Shown here: positions 47,189-56,341 of the stretch, one piece after another
Numbering within the stretch: the first letter of the stretch is position 1
Layout: every line of letters starts with the position of its first letter
DNA from: an uncultured Serinicoccus sp.
Lineage (GTDB): Bacteria; Actinomycetota; Actinomycetes; Actinomycetales; Dermatophilaceae
Length of the DNA: 64,000 nucleotides
Assembly (NCBI RefSeq): GCF_947500995.1
Contig: NZ_CANMUA010000001.1
Coordinates: 558,001-622,000, forward strand
Direction: 5' to 3'
Translations under genes and position numbers: made by a program
Notes under the pieces: model-generated
What the model saw: only the letters and a program-made list of their open reading frames with translations
Told to the model about the DNA's origin: nothing
Databases searched by the model: none

Positions 47189-48323
47189 CGACCTGGTCGT
47201 GCCGCCCGGCGCGACCTGGGCCGACCTCGGGCCGCCGCTGCGCGCGCTGATGGACGGCGCCGACGGACGCCCCGTCGTCGTCGCGACCTCCGGCTCCAGC
47301 GGGACCCCGAAACGTGTCCGGCTCCCCGCCGCGGCGCTGCGCGCCTCGGGCACCGGCACGGCCGAGCGGCTCGGCGGGCACGGGCAGTGGCTGCTCGCCC
47401 TGCCCACCCACCACGTCGCCGGGCTGCAGGTGCTCGCCCGGTCCGCGCTGGCCGGCACCGAGCCGGTCGAGCTGGACGCCGCGCGCCCGTTCACCGCGAC
47501 GGTCCTCGCCGCGGCCGTCGGCAGGCTGGACCCCGGCACCCGCCGCTACGCCTCCCTCGTCCCGACCCAGCTGCACCGTGCCCTCGCCGACCCCGGGGGC
47601 GTGGCCGCCCTGCGGGACCTGGACGCGGTCCTCGTGGGCGGTGCGGCCACCGACGACGGGTTGCTCGCACGGGCGCGGGCGGCCGGCGCCCGCGTCGTCA
47701 CGACCTACGGCATGTCCGAGACCTGCGGCGGCTGCGTCTACGACGGGGTGCCGCTGCCCGGGGTGCGGGTCGAGGTGACCGCCGAGGGCCGCGTCCGGCT
47801 GGGCGGGCCGGTCCTGGCCGAGGGCTACGTCGACGACCCGGACCGCACGGCGCGGTCCTTCGTCACCGACGCCTCCGGCCGGTGGTTCCTCACCGAGGAC
47901 CGCGGGGTATGCCGTGCCGGTCGGCTCACCGTCCTCGGCCGGGTCGACGACGTGGTCGTCTCCGGTGGGCACAAGGTCGAGCCGCGCGACGTGGAGGCGG
48001 CGCTGCGGGCGCTGCCCGAGGTGCAGGACGCCCTGGTCGTCGGCCTGCCCGACCCCGAGTGGGGGCAGCGCGTGGCCGCCCTGGTCACCCTCGAGCCGGG
48101 CCCGGCCTCCGCCGCCCAGGACGACGCGCAGCGGCACCGCGCCGAGCCCACGGTGGCCGACGACCTGCGCGCCGCCCTGCGCCGGAACCTGCCCGCGCAC
48201 GCGGTTCCGCGGCAGGTCGAGGTGGTGGACGGCATACCGGCGCTGCCCACCGGCAAGCCGGACCGGGCGGCGGCGCGGCGACTGCTCGACGCGGGTGGCA
48301 GAATGAAGCCTCACCTGCACTGA
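47172..48323 (+). CDS. menE: o-Succinylbenzoate-CoA ligase
   Basis: 383 residues, short acyl-adenylate enzyme. Motifs: VVVATSGSSGTPKRVRL (P-loop, about 36-52), VTTYGMSETCGGCVYDG, FLTEDRGV, GRVDDVVVSGGHKVEPRDVEA and the catalytic Lys in LPTGKPDRAAARRL near the end. It activates o-succinylbenzoate with CoA and ATP for MenB. GTG 47172 overlaps the lipoprotein gene, implying coupled translation. Its length is shorter than typical AMP ligases but usual for actinobacterial MenE. Confidence 0.92.
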   Translation: MTADADDLVVPPGATWADLGPPLRALMDGADGRPVVVATSGSSGTPKRVRLPAAALRASGTGTAERLGGHGQWLLALPTHHVAGLQVLARSALAGTEPVELDAARPFTATVLAAAVGRLDPGTRRYASLVPTQLHRALADPGGVAALRDLDAVLVGGAATDDGLLARARAAGARVVTTYGMSETCGGCVYDGVPLPGVRVEVTAEGRVRLGGPVLAEGYVDDPDRTARSFVTDASGRWFLTEDRGVCRAGRLTVLGRVDDVVVSGGHKVEPRDVEAALRALPEVQDALVVGLPDPEWGQRVAALVTLEPGPASAAQDDAQRHRAEPTVADDLRAALRRNLPAHAVPRQVEVVDGIPALPTGKPDRAAARRLLDAGGRMKPHLH

Positions 48324-48340
48324 CGTGGAAGGAGGCAGAC

Positions 48341-48619
48341 GTGCTCCGTGTGGTCGTCGCCGTAGCGCTCCTGGCGTTCGTCGTCTTCACCGTCGTCGAC
48401 GCCGTGCAGACCGACAAGCACCAGGTGCGCGGTCTGCCGAAGCCGGTGTGGGTCGTCGTGTGCGTGATCCTCCCGGGCATCGGCGGCCTGGCCTGGCTCG
48501 TCGCCGGGCGCCCCCGCAGCCTGCTCGACATCATCTTCGGGGACCGGGGCGGACGCTCCGGGCGCCCCCGCGGCCCGCTCGGGCCGGACGACGACCCCGA
48601 CTTCCTGCGAGACCTGTAG
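48341..48619 (+). CDS. PLD nuclease N-terminal (PLDc_N) domain membrane protein
   Basis: 92 residues, two transmembrane helices: VVVAVALLAFVVFTVVDAV and VWVVVCVILPGIGGLAWLVAG with the conserved KPVW and LPGIGGLAW pattern of PLDc_N, then a basic/acidic tail. It occurs without a phospholipase domain. GTG 48341 has an AAGGAGG ribosome site. Located between menE and menA; this neighbourhood is common in actinobacteria. Role unknown. Confidence 0.87.
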   Translation: MLRVVVAVALLAFVVFTVVDAVQTDKHQVRGLPKPVWVVVCVILPGIGGLAWLVAGRPRSLLDIIFGDRGGRSGRPRGPLGPDDDPDFLRDL

Positions 48620-48629
48620 GAGCCCGCCG

Positions 48630-49505
48630 ATGGCCACCCTCGCCCAGTGGATCGAGGGCGCGCGACCGCGCACCCTCCCCGCCGCGCTCGCCCCCGTGCT
48701 CGTCGGCACCGCCGCCGCGGACGCCCTCGGCGCCGCGGACCTCGGTCTCGCGGTGCTGGCGCTGTGCGTCGCGCTCGGCTTCCAGATCGGCGTCAACTAC
48801 GCCAACGACTACTCCGACGGGATCCGCGGCACCGACGAGGAGCGGGTCGGACCGGTCCGGCTGGTCGGGCAGCGGCTGGCCGACCCCGCCAACGTCCGGA
48901 CCGCCGCGTTCGCCGCGTTCTTCGGCGCGGGCCTGTGTGGCCTGGCCCTCGTGGCGCTGTCCGGGGCGTGGCTGCTCATCGTGCTCGGCCTGCTGGCCGT
49001 GTGGGCGGCCTGGCACTACACCGGCGGCGCGAAGCCCTACGGCTACCGCGGGCTCGGCGAGGTCATGGTCTTCGTCTTCTTCGGGCTCGTCGCCGTGCTC
49101 GGCACCACCTGGACGCAGGCGCAGGCCCTCGACCTCGCGGCCCTCGGCGGCGCCGTCGGCTGCGGCCTGCTCGCCAGCGCCATTCTCGTCACGAACAACC
49201 TGCGTGACCTCGAGGGCGACCGCGCCGCGGGCAAGCGCACCCTCGCCGTCCGCATCGGCTTCCGGCGCACCCGCCGGCTCTACGCCGGGCTCCTCGTCGG
49301 TGCCTTCGTCGCGGTCCTGGTCGCCGCGCTGGCCCACCCCCTGGCCCTGACCGGCCTGCTCGCCGCCCCGCTCGCCTGGCGCCCGTACCGCCTGGTCACC
49401 GACCCCGACGCCTACGGCCCGGCGCTGCTGCCGGCGCTGGCGCAGACCGGGGTCCTGCAGCTGGGGTATGCCGTCGCCCTGTCGATCGGCCTCGTCCTGT
49501 CCTGA
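48630..49505 (+). CDS. menA: 1,4-Dihydroxy-2-naphthoate polyprenyltransferase
   Basis: 291 residues, UbiA superfamily membrane enzyme that attaches the isoprenoid tail in menaquinone synthesis. NYANDYSDGIRG (about 56-67) is the first Asp-rich Mg site and NNLRDLEGDRAAGKRTLAVRIG (about 190-211) the second. ARPRTLPAALAPVLVG is the usual start. ATG follows the upstream stop by 10 bases. Downstream lies a cluster of palindromic repeats. Confidence 0.94.
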   Translation: MATLAQWIEGARPRTLPAALAPVLVGTAAADALGAADLGLAVLALCVALGFQIGVNYANDYSDGIRGTDEERVGPVRLVGQRLADPANVRTAAFAAFFGAGLCGLALVALSGAWLLIVLGLLAVWAAWHYTGGAKPYGYRGLGEVMVFVFFGLVAVLGTTWTQAQALDLAALGGAVGCGLLASAILVTNNLRDLEGDRAAGKRTLAVRIGFRRTRRLYAGLLVGAFVAVLVAALAHPLALTGLLAAPLAWRPYRLVTDPDAYGPALLPALAQTGVLQLGYAVALSIGLVLS

Positions 49506-49909
49506 GGTGGCCTGGGGCCTGGGGCCCGTGCCCGCCCACGCCGGCAGCGCCTGCGCGATCCCGTCCCCAGGGGCTCTTGCGTGTGCGGTCGTGGCCCTTG
49601 GAGGGCCACCACCGCGCACAAGCCAGCCCACCCGACCGCTCGACCAGCCTCGCCAAGCTCTACGTGCGCAGTTCTGGCCCCTGGAGGGCCACCACCGCAC
49701 ACAGACCAGCCCCACCTGATCGCTCAGGCCCCGGCGAGGCCCCGTCCTGTGCCACACGGCCTCCGCGAGCCCTACGTGTGTGCGGTCGTGGCCCTTGGAG
49801 GGCCACCACCGCGCACAAGCCAGCCCACCCGACCGCTCGACCAGCCTCGCCAAGCCTCCACGTGTGCGGTCGTGGCCCCTGGAGGGCCACCACCGCGCAC
49901 GACCGCGGC
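49506..49909. repeat. 404-bp gene-free region with four 39-bp palindromes
   Basis: Palindrome copies lie at 49581-49619, 49664-49702, 49778-49816 and 49862-49900. In the best copies the arms are GTGTGCGGT and ACCGCGCAC (outer) and GTGGCCC and GGGCCAC (inner), with a 5-base centre. A 78-bp segment, 49581-49658, is repeated exactly at 49778-49855 (palindrome plus 39 bases of spacer), so the array grew by duplication of a two-palindrome unit of about 197 bp. It lies between the converging ends of menA and the DUF4229 gene. Confidence 0.88.
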
Positions 49910-50158
49910 TCAGTCCTCCTCGTCGACCCGCTCGTCCTCGATCTGGGCCCGGCGGCGCTCCATGCGGTCCTCGACGCGCCGCTCGAGGCCGGCCGCGAGC
50001 CGCTCCCGGTCCGGGGCCAGGAGGAAGTAGGAGACGACCATGGAGGCCACCGCCGCCAGCACGGCCGCCCACAGCACGTTCAGGGTGAGCAGCCGGCCGA
50101 GGGCGAAGAAGCCGATGAAGACGAGCAGCCGCATCGCGGTGTAGCGGGCGACGATCAA
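49910..50158 (-). CDS. DUF4229 membrane protein
   Basis: 82 residues: VARYTAMRLLVFIGFFALGRLL and NVLWAAVLAAVASMVVSYFLLAPDRERLA form two helices, followed by a charged tail. This matches DUF4229, a short actinobacterial membrane family of unknown function found next to cytochrome c maturation genes. The start is taken as TTG 50158, which overlaps the ccsB stop in a TTGA arrangement; an internal ATG (8 codons on) is an alternative. Confidence 0.8.
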   Translation of the reverse strand: MIVARYTAMRLLVFIGFFALGRLLTLNVLWAAVLAAVASMVVSYFLLAPDRERLAAGLERRVEDRMERRRAQIEDERVDEED

Positions 50159-51153
50159 TTCGCGACCCCCGAGTAGGAGTGCAGCCCGGTCATGAGCAGG
50201 TTGACCACGGTGTAGTTGACGACGATGCAGGCGAACCCGGCGATGGCGACCCAGGTCGCCCGACGCGTCGTCCACCCGGACGTCGCGCGTGCGTGCAGGT
50301 AGGCGGCGTAGACCACCCAGATGACGAAGCTCCACGTCTCCTTGGGATCCCACCCCCAGTAGCGGCCCCAGGCCTGCTCGGCCCACACGGCGCCCGACAT
50401 CACCGCGAAGGTCCACAGCGGGAAGGCCACGATGTGCACGCCGTAGGTGATCCGCTCGAGCTTCACCGCCTCCGGCAGCGCGGCCAGCCAACCCCGCACC
50501 TCCCCCTTGCGCTGGGCGCTGTCGCGGAGCAGGTAGGCCGTCGCGACCGCCGCTCCGATCAGGAAGAGGGCGATGGACAGGGTGGCGACCGTGACGTGGA
50601 TGACCAGCCAGATGTTGTCCAGGGCCGGCATGAGCTGGGAGGCCTCGGTGTACCACCACAGCTTGGCGGCCCCGAGGATGAGCAGCACCGGCACGACGAC
50701 GAAGGCGCCGAGCCAGAGGCGGTCCTTGCGCAGGCTCCACGCGGAGTAGACGACCAGCGCGAAGGAGGCCGTGAACAGCGCGAACTCGTACATGTTGCCC
50801 AGCGGGGCGCGGGTCACCGACAGACCGCGCAGCACCGTGCCGGCCACGACGAGGAAGGTCCCCAGCCAGGTGAGCTGCAGGCCGACCACACCCCAGCGGC
50901 GGGTGGGCGCGGGGGTGTCGGGGGCCGGCGCGAGGACCGTGCCGGACCCGACCCCGGCAGGGCTCGGCGGCACCGCGCGGCCGGCTCCGGCCGCCACCGG
51001 GACGTCCTCCCGCGCCGTGCGGTCGGCGCGGCGGGTGCGCCTCGAACCGGTGACCGCGAGGTGCACCGAGAAGGCGACCATCGCCAGGGCCAGCACCACG
51101 ATGCTGGTCCAGATCGCGAGGTCGCTGGCCTGGGCCAGGGAAGCGTTCGTCAT
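50155..51153 (-). CDS. ccsB: Cytochrome c biogenesis protein CcsB/ResC
   Basis: 332 residues, about eight transmembrane helices. AEQAWGRYWGWDPKETWSFVIW (about 262-283) holds the WWD-type haem motif, and conserved His occur in VIHVTVATLS and GVHIVAFP. It delivers haem across the membrane for attachment to apocytochromes with ResB. An Arg/Pro-rich loop (about 36-85) after TM1 is an actinobacterial feature. The stop overlaps the DUF4229 TTG and the ATG overlaps the resB stop. Confidence 0.93.
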   Translation of the reverse strand: MTNASLAQASDLAIWTSIVVLALAMVAFSVHLAVTGSRRTRRADRTAREDVPVAAGAGRAVPPSPAGVGSGTVLAPAPDTPAPTRRWGVVGLQLTWLGTFLVVAGTVLRGLSVTRAPLGNMYEFALFTASFALVVYSAWSLRKDRLWLGAFVVVPVLLILGAAKLWWYTEASQLMPALDNIWLVIHVTVATLSIALFLIGAAVATAYLLRDSAQRKGEVRGWLAALPEAVKLERITYGVHIVAFPLWTFAVMSGAVWAEQAWGRYWGWDPKETWSFVIWVVYAAYLHARATSGWTTRRATWVAIAGFACIVVNYTVVNLLMTGLHSYSGVAN

Positions 51154-52841
51154 ACCTCATCCTTGTCTCGCGCGTCGTCCCGCGCCGCGTCCGCGGCGTC
51201 ACCGGTCGCCCGGTCGGGCTCGAGGACCCGGCCGCCGCTCGCCCCGGCGATCTGCTCGACGAGCTCGTCGACCAGGTCGTCCAGGCCGGGGTCGGTGCCC
51301 TTGGGCAGGGCGGCGACGCTCAGTCCAGTATGCCGCGAGCCCGGGTCGGCGGGGTCGCCCGCACCCGGGTGGACGCGGACGAAGACCCGGCGCCGCCGGA
51401 CGCCGAGCATGAGCACCAGCCCGACCAGCGCCGTGCCGGCGAAGAGCAGGGCCGGCAGACGACCCGGGTCGTGCCGCACGAGCAGGCCGCCCCAGCGGAT
51501 GACCGTCTCCATCTCGATGGTGCCCCGGTCGCCGGGGATCTCCAGGGTGTCGCCCGGGCGCAGCAGCATCCGGCTGGGTTGGCCGTCGTCCTGCATGACC
51601 TGGTCCAGGGACTCGGTGGGCAGCGAGAAGACCGACTGCGAGCGCCCCTCCGGGAAGAGCTCGCCCTCGTAGGCCGTGAGCACCAGGGCCGGGTCGACCA
51701 GACCCGGGAAGGAGGACGTCATCCCGGCCTCGCTGATGTCCAGGGTGGGCAGGAAGCCGCCGGCGAAGCCCAGCCCGGGCTCGGCGCCGGGCACCTTGAT
51801 GACGCCGTCCGAGCCGTAGGTGTTGTCCTGCGGCAGGAAGGTCACGGCGTCGGAGAAGAGGATCTCCCCGGCCGCGTCACGGACGGTGACGACCGGGGCG
51901 TAGCCGTTGCCGAGGAGGAACATCGAGGTGCCGTCGATGGACAGCGGGTCGTTGACCCCGAAGCCGACCTGGCGCTCGGACCCGTCGGCCTCGATGGTGG
52001 CCACCCCCCGGAAGACCCGAGGCTGGCCGAACTGCGCGCCCTCGGCCTGCGCCTCGAACTGCACGTCGAGGTCGTCCACCCGGACCGTGAACGCCGGGAT
52101 GTCGGACTCGTCGACGAGCGGGCCGAGGCTCAGGGTGTCGAAGGTGCCCGCCCCCGCCGTCCAGGACTCGCCCTCCTTGATGATGATCTCGCCGCGCCAG
52201 CCGAAGAGGTGGCCCACCGCGACGGCGACGATGATGCCGAGCAGCGCCAGGTGGAAGAGCAGGTTGCCGGTCTCTTTGGCGAAGCCCTTCTCGGCGGCCA
52301 CGACGAGGGCGCCGTCCTCCTCCTCGCGCAGCCGGAAGCGCCGTGCGGACAGCCGGGCCCGGGCCGCCGCCACCACGTCGTCGGGCGCGGCGTCCAGCAC
52401 GACGTGGCGGTGCACCGGGAGCCGCCCGAGCCGGGCCGGGGTGCGCGGCGGCTGCGCCCGGACGGCCCGCAGGTGCTGGCGCATCCGCGGCAGGACGCAC
52501 CCGACCAGGCTGATCATGAGCAGCAGGTAGATCGAGGCGAACCACGGCGAGGAGTAGACCTCGAACATCCCGAACCGGTCCAGCCACCGGGCCAGGCCGG
52601 GGTCGTCCTCGAAGTACTGCCGCACCCGGACCGGGTCGACGCCGCGCTGGGGGAAGATCGACCCGGGGATGGCGGCGACCGCCAGCAGCAGCAGGAGGGC
52701 CAGGGCCGTGCGCATGCTGGTGAGCTGCCGCCAGGCCCAGCGCGCCCACCCCAGCGGGCCGAGCCGGGGCCCGCCGAGGGTGGTGCGGTCCTTGGGGTAG
52801 CTCGACTCGATCCGCTGCCGGGCCTGCTGGTCGGTCGCCAT
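51150..52841 (-). CDS. resB: Cytochrome c biogenesis protein ResB
   Basis: 563 residues. The N-terminal WAWRQLTSMRTALALLLLLAVAAIPGSIFPQR is the family start, with DRFGMFEVYSSPWFASIYLLLMISL next; TM3 is near 195-215, then a long extracytoplasmic domain (about 215-450) and a last helix GLLVRHDPGRLPALLFAGTALVGLVLML. With CcsB it forms the System II haem lyase. The ATG begins immediately after the ccdA stop with no gap. A charged C-terminal tail follows the last helix. Confidence 0.93.
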   Translation of the reverse strand: MATDQQARQRIESSYPKDRTTLGGPRLGPLGWARWAWRQLTSMRTALALLLLLAVAAIPGSIFPQRGVDPVRVRQYFEDDPGLARWLDRFGMFEVYSSPWFASIYLLLMISLVGCVLPRMRQHLRAVRAQPPRTPARLGRLPVHRHVVLDAAPDDVVAAARARLSARRFRLREEEDGALVVAAEKGFAKETGNLLFHLALLGIIVAVAVGHLFGWRGEIIIKEGESWTAGAGTFDTLSLGPLVDESDIPAFTVRVDDLDVQFEAQAEGAQFGQPRVFRGVATIEADGSERQVGFGVNDPLSIDGTSMFLLGNGYAPVVTVRDAAGEILFSDAVTFLPQDNTYGSDGVIKVPGAEPGLGFAGGFLPTLDISEAGMTSSFPGLVDPALVLTAYEGELFPEGRSQSVFSLPTESLDQVMQDDGQPSRMLLRPGDTLEIPGDRGTIEMETVIRWGGLLVRHDPGRLPALLFAGTALVGLVLMLGVRRRRVFVRVHPGAGDPADPGSRHTGLSVAALPKGTDPGLDDLVDELVEQIAGASGGRVLEPDRATGDAADAARDDARDKDEV

Positions 52842-53609
52842 CTAGAGCACCGTCTCGAAGCCGCTGACCAGCTGCGCCTGCACCCACGCGGTCAGGCCCG
52901 CCCACACCCCGCTGAGCATGAGCAGCCCCAGCACGACGAGCAGCCCGCCGCCCACGCGCTGGATGACCAGGTAGTGGTCGCGCAGCCACCGGGAGGCCCG
53001 GCTCACCCAGCCGACCCCCGCCGCCACGAGGAGGAAGGGCAGGCCCAGGCCGAGGCTGTAGGCCGTGCCCAGCACCAGCGCGCGGCCCACCTGGTCCTCC
53101 CCCGGCACGATCGAGGTGCCGAGGGTCTGGATCGCCGCGAGCGCCGGGCCGGTGCAGGCGGTGAAGCCCAGCCCGAAGGCCACGCCCAGCAGGGGCGCCC
53201 CGGCCAGGCCGGCGGCCGGCCGCCAGCGCAGCTGCCAGGAGGCGCTCGGCTGCACGACCATCACGAGCCCGAGGACGAGCACGACCGCCCCGGCCACGCG
53301 CAGCAGCACTCCCTGGTGCTGGACGAGGGCCAGTCCCAGCCCGGAGATGGCCACGCTCATGAGGAGGAAGACCGCGGTGAAGCCCAGCACGAAGAGCAGC
53401 GCGCCGAGCACCAGCCGGCCCCGCGCCCGTCCCGCGCCGCCGGCCGCCGCCGCGTCCTCGCCCGGGCGACCGGGCGTCATACCGCCGAGGTAGCCGAGGA
53501 AGCCGGGCACGAGCGGGAGCACGCAGGGCGAGGCGAAGGAGACCACGCCCGCGAGCGCGGCCACACCCACGGCCAGCAGCAGCGGACCGGTGAGGACGAG
53601 GTCGCTCAC
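52842..53609 (-). CDS. ccdA: Cytochrome c biogenesis protein CcdA
   Basis: 255 residues, six transmembrane helices. SFASPCVLPLVPGFLGYLGGM (about 24-44) and GFTACTGPALAAIQTLG (about 148-164) hold the two redox Cys that carry electrons from cytoplasmic thioredoxin to the outside thiol-reductase. The gene overlaps resA by four bases and abuts resB. A Gly/Ala/Arg-rich loop follows TM1. Confidence 0.95.
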   Translation of the reverse strand: MSDLVLTGPLLLAVGVAALAGVVSFASPCVLPLVPGFLGYLGGMTPGRPGEDAAAAGGAGRARGRLVLGALLFVLGFTAVFLLMSVAISGLGLALVQHQGVLLRVAGAVVLVLGLVMVVQPSASWQLRWRPAAGLAGAPLLGVAFGLGFTACTGPALAAIQTLGTSIVPGEDQVGRALVLGTAYSLGLGLPFLLVAAGVGWVSRASRWLRDHYLVIQRVGGGLLVVLGLLMLSGVWAGLTAWVQAQLVSGFETVL

Positions 53610-54265
53610 CCGGCCGCCCCCTCCCCGCCCGCCTGCACGGTGCCGTCGGCCAGGACGTCGTCGACGAGGCCGCGCAGGGTGGTGGCGTCGACCTCACCGC
53701 TGACCCGGGCCGCGAGCCGGCCCTCCCCGTCGATCACCAGGGTGGTCGGGGTGGCCACCGCCAGGCTGCCGAGCTGGGCGCGGGTGCGACCGCCGTCGTC
53801 CTGAAGGGACGGGTAGGGGACGTCGTACCTCGTCTCGAAGGCCAGCGCGTTGGGGATGGTGTCGCGCGAGTTGAGGCCGATGAAGGTCACCGGCTCCCCC
53901 GCCTCCCGCAGCGCGGTCTCGACCTCGACGAGGTCGGGGACCTCGGCCACGCAGGGTCCGCACCAGGAGCCCCAGACGTTGACCACGACCACCTCGCCGG
54001 CGTGGTCCGTGCTGCTCCAGGGCTCGTCCTCCAGGGTGGTGCCCTCGAGGGTCACCTCCTGGTCGCGCTCGCCGACGGCGACCTGCTGGATGGTCCCGTC
54101 ACCGGCGACGTAGCCCTTCTGGTCGCCCTGCCGCATCTGCTCGTTGATGCTCGTGCCGTCGTCCCCGGTGCAGCCCGCGAGGAGGGCCACGGGGAGGAGT
54201 GCGGGGGCCAGGAGGACCCTCGTCGCCCGTGGGCGACGGCCGCCGCGCGTCGGTGCCGCGCTCAC
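53606..54265 (-). CDS. resA: ResA/TlpA-like thiol-disulfide lipoprotein
   Basis: 219 residues. LLPVALLAGC gives a lipobox (Cys32), so it is anchored outside the membrane. The thioredoxin-like domain has SWCGPCVAEVPDL (CxxC) and the cis-Pro in VATPTTLVID. It keeps apocytochrome c CxxCH cysteines reduced, receiving electrons from CcdA. GTG 54265 was chosen because it overlaps the preceding stop (GTGA) and places the signal peptide correctly; a longer frame lacks a usable signal. Confidence 0.92.
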   Translation of the reverse strand: MSAAPTRGGRRPRATRVLLAPALLPVALLAGCTGDDGTSINEQMRQGDQKGYVAGDGTIQQVAVGERDQEVTLEGTTLEDEPWSSTDHAGEVVVVNVWGSWCGPCVAEVPDLVEVETALREAGEPVTFIGLNSRDTIPNALAFETRYDVPYPSLQDDGGRTRAQLGSLAVATPTTLVIDGEGRLAARVSGEVDATTLRGLVDDVLADGTVQAGGEGAAG

Positions 54266-54972
54266 CGCGCCACCTCGCCGGCCTCGCCGGTCACGTCGAC
54301 GGCCGCGTCGAGCAGATGACCGGCCGGCTCGGCATACATGACCCGGACGGGCAGCGGGCCGTGGAAAAGGACGGTGGTCACCGAGGCCAGGCTGCACCGG
54401 CGCCGCCGCGGGTGGTGCCACAGCCGCTCCCCCTGCACGGCGCGGCGCAGCGTCCAGATCGGCAGCTGGTGGCTGACCACGACGCCCTCGTAGCCCTTGA
54501 CCTGCTGGCGCAGGGCGTCCAGCCCGGCCCGCATCCGGGTGGCGATCTCGGCGTAGGGCTCGCCCCAGGAGGGCCGGAAGGGGTTGACGTAGAGCGGCCA
54601 GTGCCGGGGGTCGGCCAGCATGCGCCGGTCCACCCGCTCACCCTCGAAGGCGTTGCCGCTCTCCAGGAAGCGCTCGTCGACCTCGACCTCCAGGCCGTGG
54701 GCCCCCGCGATCGGCTGCGCCGTCTCCCGGGCCCGCTCCAGGGGGGAGCTCACGACCCGTCGGACGTCCCGGTCGGCCAGGTGCTCCGCGGTGGCCTGCG
54801 CCATCCGCCGACCGAGGTCGGACAGGTGGTAGCCGGGGAGCCGGCCGTAGAGGACGCGCTCGGGGTTGTGCACCTCGCCGTGCCGCACGACGTGCACGAG
54901 GGTGACGGGGGTGCCGTCGTGGAGGGTCCGTGGGGTGCCCTCGCTGGGGGGCAGACCGTCGGCTCCAGACAT
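54262..54972 (-). CDS. Histidine phosphatase family protein
   Basis: 236 residues. VVRHGEVHNPERVLYGRLPGYHLSDLGRRMA (about 27-57) contains the RHG motif with the phosphorylated His; VVSSPLERARETA gives the second Arg and VVVSHQLPIWTLR the second His. Substrates in this family range from phosphosugars to proteins. ATG 54972 follows GACAAT by 7 bases, so this gene probably carries the promoter for the resA-ccdA-resB-ccsB operon, with which it overlaps. Confidence 0.9.
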   Translation of the reverse strand: MSGADGLPPSEGTPRTLHDGTPVTLVHVVRHGEVHNPERVLYGRLPGYHLSDLGRRMAQATAEHLADRDVRRVVSSPLERARETAQPIAGAHGLEVEVDERFLESGNAFEGERVDRRMLADPRHWPLYVNPFRPSWGEPYAEIATRMRAGLDALRQQVKGYEGVVVSHQLPIWTLRRAVQGERLWHHPRRRRCSLASVTTVLFHGPLPVRVMYAEPAGHLLDAAVDVTGEAGEVAR

Positions 54973-55018
54973 ACGCGCGATTGTCCCACGGCTCGCTGAG
55001 CAGACGCTGGGACGCCCC

Positions 55019-56341
55019 TCAGGCGACCTCCGCCGCACTCTCCCCGATCGCCCGCACCGCGTGCTCGACCGCCTCGTCGTCGTGCGCGGCGGAGACGAAC
55101 CACGACTCGAAGCAGCTCGGCGGCAGGTGCACCCCCCGGCGCAGCATGGCGTGGAAGAACCGGCCGAAGAGGGCGGTGTCCTGGTCCTTGGCGTCCTCGT
55201 AGCCGGTGACCTGGCCCTCCCGGAAGAAGACGCTGAACATCGAGCCCGCCCACTGGATGCGGTGGGGTATGCCGTGGCGCGTGAAGGCGTCGGTGACGGC
55301 ACCGGCGAGCGCCTCGCTCACCTCGTCGAGGCGCTGGTAGACCTCGTCCGTGCACCGCTGCAGGGTGGCGAGCCCGGCGGCCGAGGCGACCGGGTTCCCC
55401 GACAGCGTCCCGGCCTGGTAGACGGGTCCGTCCGGGGCGAGCCGGGCCATGACGTCGGCCCGGCCGCCGAAGGCCGCCGCCGGGAAACCGCCGCCCATGA
55501 CCTTGCCGAAGGTGAACAGGTCGGGCGCGCCGCCCTCGGGGACCCCCTCCAGACCGAGCCACCCCGAGGCCGAGCAGCGGAAGCCGGTCATGACCTCGTC
55601 GCTGACCAGCAGGGCCCCGTGCTCACGGGTGAGCCGCCGCAGCGCATCGGTGAAACCGGGCGCCGGCGGCACCACGCCCATGTTGCCCGCCGCGGCCTCG
55701 GTGATGACCGCGGCGATCTCCGGGCCCCGCTCGGCGAAGGCCGCCTCGAGCGCGGGGACGTCGTTGTAGGGCAGCACCACGGTCTCGGCAGCCGCGCTGG
55801 CCGGGACACCCGGGCTGTCCGGGAGACCGAAGGTCGCCACCCCCGACCCGGCCGAGGCCAGCAGCGCGTCGACGTGCCCGTGGTAGCAGCCGGCGAACTT
55901 CACGACGACGGACCGCTCGGTGAAGCCCCGGGCCAGCCGGATGGCGCTCATGGTGGCCTCGGTGCCCGAGCTGACCAGGCGCACCTGCTCGACCGGTTCC
56001 ACCCGGGCCACGATCTCCTCGGCGAGGGCGACCTCCCGGGCCGTGGGCATACCGAAGGAGAAGCCGTCGGCGGCGGCCTCGGTGACCGCGGCCCGGACCT
56101 CCGGGTGCGCGTGGCCGAGGATCATCGGGCCCCACGAGCAGACGAGGTCGAGGTAGCGGCGCCCGTCGGCGTCCCACAGCCAGGGGCCCTGCGCCCGCTC
56201 CATGAACCTCGGCGTGCCCCCGACCGAGCGGAAGGCGCGCACCGGCGAGTTCACGCCGCCGGGGATGACGGACCGGGCGCGGGCGAGGAGGGCGTCGGAG
56301 GCCGGGGCGGTGTCCGGGTGGGTCACGGGTTCGGCGGTCAT
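55019..56341 (-). CDS. hemL: Glutamate-1-semialdehyde 2,1-aminomutase
   Basis: 440 residues, PLP enzyme converting glutamate-1-semialdehyde to 5-aminolevulinate. [13 protein letters not shown] (25-37) is the family start, [15 protein letters not shown] binds PLP phosphate, SDEVMTGFR holds the Asp, and [11 protein letters not shown] carries the Schiff-base Lys280. ATG 56341 follows TAGGCT by 7 bases (leaderless), so it has its own promoter downstream of the marR gene. Confidence 0.96.
   Translation of the reverse strand: MTAEPVTHPDTAPASDALLARARSVIPGGVNSPVRAFRSVGGTPRFMERAQGPWLWDADGRRYLDLVCSWGPMILGHAHPEVRAAVTEAAADGFSFGMPTAREVALAEEIVARVEPVEQVRLVSSGTEATMSAIRLARGFTERSVVVKFAGCYHGHVDALLASAGSGVATFGLPDSPGVPASAAAETVVLPYNDVPALEAAFAERGPEIAAVITEAAAGNMGVVPPAPGFTDALRRLTREHGALLVSDEVMTGFRCSASGWLGLEGVPEGGAPDLFTFGKVMGGGFPAAAFGGRADVMARLAPDGPVYQAGTLSGNPVASAAGLATLQRCTDEVYQRLDEVSEALAGAVTDAFTRHGIPHRIQWAGSMFSVFFREGQVTGYEDAKDQDTALFGRFFHAMLRRGVHLPPSCFESWFVSAAHDDEAVEHAVRAIGESAAEVA

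Noticed and set aside
49506-49909. CRISPR array from regularly spaced repeats
   Set aside because: Only four repeats, spacing uneven, the repeats are full palindromes, two spacers are identical and no cas gene is present.
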